Assembly: GCF_032884065.1 (NCBI RefSeq)
Contig: NC_088879.1
Coordinates: 16,808,489-16,872,488 of the forward strand
Length of the DNA: 64,000 nucleotides
Reading direction: 5' to 3'
Source of the DNA: Artemia franciscana
Lineage: Eukaryota; Arthropoda; Branchiopoda; Anostraca; Artemiidae
The notes beneath the pieces were generated by a model, which ran no database searches, was not told the origin of the DNA, and saw nothing but the letters and a program-made list of their open reading frames with translations. Each line of letters opens with the position of its first letter. Within the stretch, counting starts at the first letter, position 1. The translations under genes were made by a program, and so were the position numbers. Positions 39,669 through 64,000 of the stretch are shown one piece after another.

Positions 39669-40200
39669 GTAAATATTTCACCAGTTCATATAATTGACTT
39701 ACCAATAAAGTGAACATACCACTCAATGCCTTTTTTTATGTTCTTTACAAATATAATAATTGCTTCTATGACAAATTCAAATTTAAGCTTTTTTTGAGTT
39801 CTTAAAAATAACCAAAATATGGAGTATAAAAAAAAAGCTTCCAGAATTTGTAGGCTTAAAACATTGGTCTCAAATTTTGAACATAGGCCTAGCACTTGAT
39901 GCATTTTTTATGATCTTTACAAGTATAATAATCACTTCTACTGCAAATTCAAGCTCTTAAAATTCTTCTTCTATGACACCAAATTTTCAATTAAATTATG
40001 TATTTTCGGTTGTTTTCAATAAAATAATACTATGTTTTCTAAGTGCCAAAATTAATTATAGTTAGGTTAGGTCAAAAAGTGCTTAAATTTGGATTTGCAA
40101 TAGAAGCAATTACTATATCTGTAAAGAGCATTAAAAAAAGGCATTGAGTGGTATGTTTACTTTATTGGTAAGTCAATTATATGAACTGCAAAATATTTAC
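39669..40200. mobile_element. Foldback (inverted-repeat) element, 120-bp arms
   Basis: 39669-39788 is the imperfect reverse complement of 40081-40200; both contain ACCACTCAATGCC or its complement and TTACCAATAAAGT or its complement. By eye arms are about 90% alike. The 290-bp centre has further partial copies of the TACAAATATAATAATTGCTTC phrase. There is no coding capacity; MITE-like. Confidence 0.8.
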
Positions 40201-40859
40201 AAGGCAACTTACTATCTTGTCTATAATTTTTAAACTATGATGTAAAGTTATGAAATTAGTTAATACTTATTAGACATTGCAGATTAGCTTTTAAATGAGT
40301 CATATTGTTTCAGTGCCTGGCTTGCAACACAGGAAAAAAAGAACAAAAAGGAGGAAACATTAGTAATAGAGCCTACCAATTAAAAAATATGATTTTCCTT
40401 GTTAGTCAAATGAGGGGGAGGGGTTGTTAGTTTCTTGCTCAGGATTTTCAGCAAAGATGGTTTTGAATGATTAATTTTTGCTTTGCTGTGATGCCTTTTT
40501 GCAGGGTTTTGAGCTCTTTTTAAAAAATCCTACAAACTTGTTTTTAAAATAATATTTTGCTGTTAAGACTTATGGAAACAATAATGACCATTCCTAAATC
40601 AGCTATAAATGGCAATTGTTTCCTCACTAGATAGGCCTAGTTCTATTTAGAAATGTAGTTTTAAACTATTAGTTAGTTATATCAGGCCTAGCCTATATGA
40701 AAAAGTACAAAATTACTGAATCAATTCAAAGAAAGTCACATAGGTTATATAAATTCATAGAGGTTGTATAATTTAGCTATATAATTTAACAATATGTAGT
40801 GGATTTGGTCATTCTAAGGTTACTTACTTGGAAGGCCTTATTGTTTATTCTTAGTATTT

Positions 40860-41895
40860 CATAAGACATATTCTTGGACCAACACTTTTCAACTTCTATG
40901 TTAACAAATTACCCACCCTTCTTTCAAATCTTATTACCCTTTATGCTGATGACTCAAAACTAGTTGGAAAAGCGGCTATTCCCTCTGACCAGTAATCAAT
41001 TCAAACAGATCTTGATAGTCTAGAAAGATGGGCTAACATGTGGCTTCTGACTTTCAATGTTGACATATGCCATGTAATTCATTTTGGCAAAAATAACAAG
41101 CATCATAAGTATTTCCTTCAAGACAACTTCCTTTCTGCTGTTTCTGATGAAAGAGATCTTGGGGTTATTGTAGATCACCAATTAAAGTTTAGCAGCCATG
41201 CTAAGTCTGATTCATCTTCTGCAAATAAAACCCTTGGTATCATAAAAAGAACCATCTCGAGACGACACCCTAGAGTTCTTATGAAGTTATATAAGGTGCT
41301 TGTACGTCCACCCCTGGAGGTTGGAATGTCATTGGCAGCCCCTTTCTTCAAAAAAGATAGGAAGTTGCTTGAGGATGTCCAGCATCATGCCACTAAGATG
41401 GTTACCAACATGAATAAATTTCCATACAAAGAAAGACTACATCATTTGAAGCTGCCAATGCTGACATACCGATGGAAAAGGGGTGACATTATTTTAACCA
41501 AAAAAATCCTCTCTAAAAATACCCTTCCCAGTCTCTTTGCACAGCCCTTGCATTCTGGTACTAGAGGACATTCTTTGAAGCTCTCCATGCAGTGTTCCAT
41601 GAGTAGACATAGAAGCCACTCCTTCAGCCAAAGAATCATCAATGTGTGGAACCAGCTCTCTGAAGAAACAGTTTCTGCTACTTCAATTAACATGTTCAAT
41701 CCCACCTTGATAGGGAATTGCTCTGCCAGGAGTTCCTTTACAATTGGGAAGCTGCAGAGTCCTCCACAAGAGTCTAATCTAACAGCCACAATCTACACCA
41801 AACAAATTCTTTTTTTTTTCTCATGGAGCAGCACAAGGATGGATAATCCTTATATCGCTCCAAGCTGCAATTTAAGGTAAGGTAATTTAAGGTAA
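40860..41895 (+). pseudogene. CR1-like LINE, 3' half of RT and C-terminal domain
   Basis: Starts in frame as LGPTLFNFYVNKLPTLLSNL, then LYADDSKLVG, the catalytic YADD box (40936-40965). One TAA near 40993 interrupts; then 280 open codons (41038-41880) cover NVDICHVIHFGKNNKHHKYF, the thumb ERDLGVIVDHQLKFSSHA, and the typical C-terminal tail (RVLMKLYKVLVRPPLEVGM, ILSKNTLPSLFAQPLHSGTR, FSQRIINVWNQL). The 3' end carries TTTAAGGTAA repeats (41873-41897), a short-repeat tail as in CR1. It is the least damaged LINE coding block in the window. Confidence 0.85.
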
Positions 41896-42582
41896 TAGCC
41901 TAAATGATGTCAGAAATTGGTCTAGTAAGATTAGACTACTTGAAACACTTTGGATTATCCTAACTGTTGAAAAGTAGCTTAACATCTACAAACACTAGAA
42001 AATGCACAATTGCACTAGAAGAGAAAGTAATTGAGAAATGTGAAACACCATAAGGGGTTTCTAAAGAAGCCATGCTTACAATGGAGTAGGCCTACTCATG
42101 ATTAACTAGAATGTTACTTCCCTAGAGTGTTTAAATTCGGGAGTTGCCTGACAAGTGTTTGTTGTTATCTTTTACAGTTTAAACCCTGATAACATAATAT
42201 TAAGCAGGTGAGTTAGACAAGGGGTGCTTAAACACACTCAGAAGGTGCTGTTAAAGTCAAATCCTTTTAAGAATGATATAGACAAGTCTATGTAAGTATT
42301 TCAAGATTATTTTCAAAATTATAGTGTTTCATATAAAGTGGGCAGAATACCTCGGAATTTACTAGAAAAAACGCATTTCATAGCCTACCAGGAGCCTATC
42401 TTAAAAGCATTAGGCTACTTCTCTTTTGTCTAGCCTACTTATTTTACTTTTTCTATGAGCTCGACTGCCAAGCATTCTGAAAGAAAAGTGTAAAGGTCGA
42501 CCGAAAAAATATGGCACGACTGCCCTTCTTGAATATGTCAGAGCCAACATGAACAGAAATCATTTCTTGAAGTAATAGATGA

Positions 42583-62295
<19,713 letters not shown>

Positions 62296-63250
62296 AATTT
62301 TTCGTCATTCTGATCGGACTCTTATAATACTTTGTCTCTGGCGTGGTGACTTCGGTCTTAGGTTTGATAGCAGACTCTAGTCAAACTTTGTTGCTACCTG
62401 CCTAAGAAGTGTTTACATTATTCTTTTTGTTTGATTAGAGTGGATTGCTTAAAACGTATTATTTTCTATTGTTGTGTCGATTAATTTTTTTCGCTTCTTT
62501 AAATTAAACTTTGTCGAACCATGTTATGCAGGAATAAGGAGTTCAGTACTGCTGTTAAGATACGTGTCGAATTTAACTATACCTTTTAGATTTATTATTT
62601 CAAATATAAATAATGATGCTTATGCCTATTGATGGTGGCTTTGGATAACTTTCGCAAATTAAATAACACGGCTTATTTAACCCTTGTGGCCTCGTTAATT
62701 TCAAAATTCGCTTGTATGTGTAAAGCAATGAAGTAAAATTTGGCTGTTCACTTCAGAATATGTTAAATTTAAGCTGTTTGAATAAAACTGAATAAAAAAT
62801 TATATCTACCAGTTTAACTTCAATGGACACTTCAGTTCATAATCATGTAATTTGAGGAATCTTAAAAGCCTATGCCAAAATCTAAAATTCGTATTGTGGA
62901 TGAGATTCGAGCTAACTTTGGTATTCAAATCTCTCTCAAGTGAAAACAGTTAGGTTTTAATTGTGTGAACTAGTGTACGGTTCAAAACTTGAAATTTATA
63001 CTGGACATGTTTGGACTTGCAATAAAATATGTATTGCAAGTAATGAAAGTGTCTCTTGAGGGTTGTTCAGTTCTTGTAAATAGTCCTAATTAGTGTGACT
63101 TTTTTGATCAGATTTTGGCTATATTCGGAATTCTGTGTTTATTCTTTAGCTTTCCCCTTTTTGTCTTTTTTGTTCCATTCCAAAAATTTTGTAATATTGC
63201 TTTTCTGCTGTGTATTTAGCTTTGTTGAATAAATTATAGTATGATCTGTA
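62296..63250 (+). terminator. Rab14 3' UTR with candidate polyadenylation signals
   Basis: AATAAA hexamers lie at 62781-62786, 62791-62796, 63021-63026 and 63228-63233. The last is followed by a GT-rich stretch and is the likeliest distal end, giving a 3' UTR near 0.95 kb. Which sites are used cannot be told from sequence. Confidence 0.5.
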
Positions 63251-63930
63251 AGACGTTCGTTTTATTTGAATAACTACTTCTGGAATGAACTATCAGCGCC
63301 GCTGAAAGCACAGCGTCATAAAGCAGAATTGAAAGATTTCAAAATCAGTCTGAATCTAATCTTAACTAGACCTACGTTGCCTGAACAACGTGAAGTGTTG
63401 CGGCAACCTTTGTCCGGCTTCGCCGAATAAAGTGCTGCGAGAGCAACACTTTGGTTTTCTTTCTTTTCTATCGGTTAAACGCTGAAGTTGTCAGCCTATC
63501 GAAGCTTTTATAACGTTATGTTCAAAGAAGAACGCGATCAGTAATCACATGATCAAAGGCTATGTTTCAGCGTTGAAAAAACAACAATAACAAAAGAATA
63601 TCGAAAGAAGGGACTAAATTGACTTTGCAGCCAGTTGAACTTTATCCTTTTCAATCGCAGACATCGTGACGGATCAAAACTTGGAACAATATCTTATATA
63701 ATCTAGTTGGTATTATAAAGCTATCCGTAACTTTTCAGGATCAAAATACCATAGATGACACTATCAATTATTACGAAACAACCTCGTTGTTTTACGTTAT
63801 CGTTTGTACCCGTTGCGTAAACACTTAATTCTAGGTTACAGTGAGTATGGGTAGGCTACACCAACTAGCAAAAGTTATAAACCTCTCTTTACTAAAGATG
63901 ATTGTAGCCTAACAGACGATTAATACTTAC
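63251..63930. other. Region between Rab14 and the next gene, with a GC-richer hairpin patch
   Basis: At 63395-63452 GTGTTGC and GCAACAC flank a patch rich in CGG/GCC (CCGGCTTCGCCGAATAAAG), unlike its surroundings, possibly the end of a mobile element. Nothing else is supported. Confidence 0.35.
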
Positions 63931-63984
63931 AAGTCCCCTACATGTCTTACCACTGGAACCAACTCGGTCTTATCATCAAAAACA
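63931..63984 (-). CDS. Exon-like block of an unidentified minus-strand gene
   Basis: Fifty-four bases sit between a good acceptor (TTATTTCCAG) and a perfect donor (GTAAGT). Only one of the three sense frames is open, reading VFDDKTELVPVVRHVGD, which looks like ordinary protein. I do not recognise the family. It would belong to a gene converging on Rab14 from the right and continuing outside the window. No partner exon is evident between here and the Rab14 3' end. Confidence is limited by its shortness. Confidence 0.35.
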
Positions 63985-64000
63985 CTGGAAATAAATAATA

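Noticed and set aside
41442..41789. 115-codon minus-strand frame
   Set aside because: Shadow of the CR1 coding frame on the plus strand.

Overview
The window is AT-rich eukaryotic DNA, almost certainly from an arthropod. It carries two real protein-coding genes, head to head, with long introns full of decayed mobile elements. The minus strand (35464 down to the left edge) holds the Hippo kinase gene hpo (vertebrate STK3/STK4, i.e. MST2/MST1). I assembled seven coding exons whose phases agree: an 8-base start exon, five exons for the kinase domain and the start of the tail, and a last exon at 140-1 that runs off the window. The plus strand (42595-62295) holds a complete six-exon Rab14 gene of 214 codons ending in a CxC prenylation motif. 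The two starts diverge across 7.1 kb. At the right edge a short exon-like block on the minus strand (63931-63984) suggests a third, unidentified gene converging on Rab14.

Layout: 1-11.2 kb is the last visible hpo intron. It holds a broken non-LTR retrotransposon (LINE-A), a 97-bp tandem array made from that element's own reverse-transcriptase sequence, an antisense LINE-B copy and blocks of a degenerate satellite of about 220 bp. 11.2-33 kb covers the other kinase exons. Their introns hold a composite repeat with a hairpin end (12.9-15.1 kb), a 127-bp tandem array (17.75-18.52 kb), a hAT DNA transposon with perfect 15-bp inverted ends and an 8-bp target duplication (21220-24298), a ZBED-like hAT remnant, a TA microsatellite, an unidentified pseudogene and a non-autonomous hAT-like element (32267-32810). 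33.8-42.5 kb has an antisense LINE, a duplicated tRNA-derived SINE, two CR1-like LINE pieces and a foldback element. The Rab14 introns hold a second foldback, a 1.1-kb tandem duplication carrying LINE-B sequence, degenerate satellites and a 2.4-kb LINE-A copy.

No operon or novel multi-gene system is visible. The two host genes act in separate processes: Hippo growth-control signalling, and endosome/trans-Golgi membrane traffic. The most useful second looks are the self-derived array inside LINE-A, the hAT insertion that splits a 90-codon open frame, a phase-compatible alternative last exon of Rab14, and the unidentified exon at the right edge. Species is not determined. Several repeats remind me of brine shrimp (Artemia) repeats, but that is memory and unverified.
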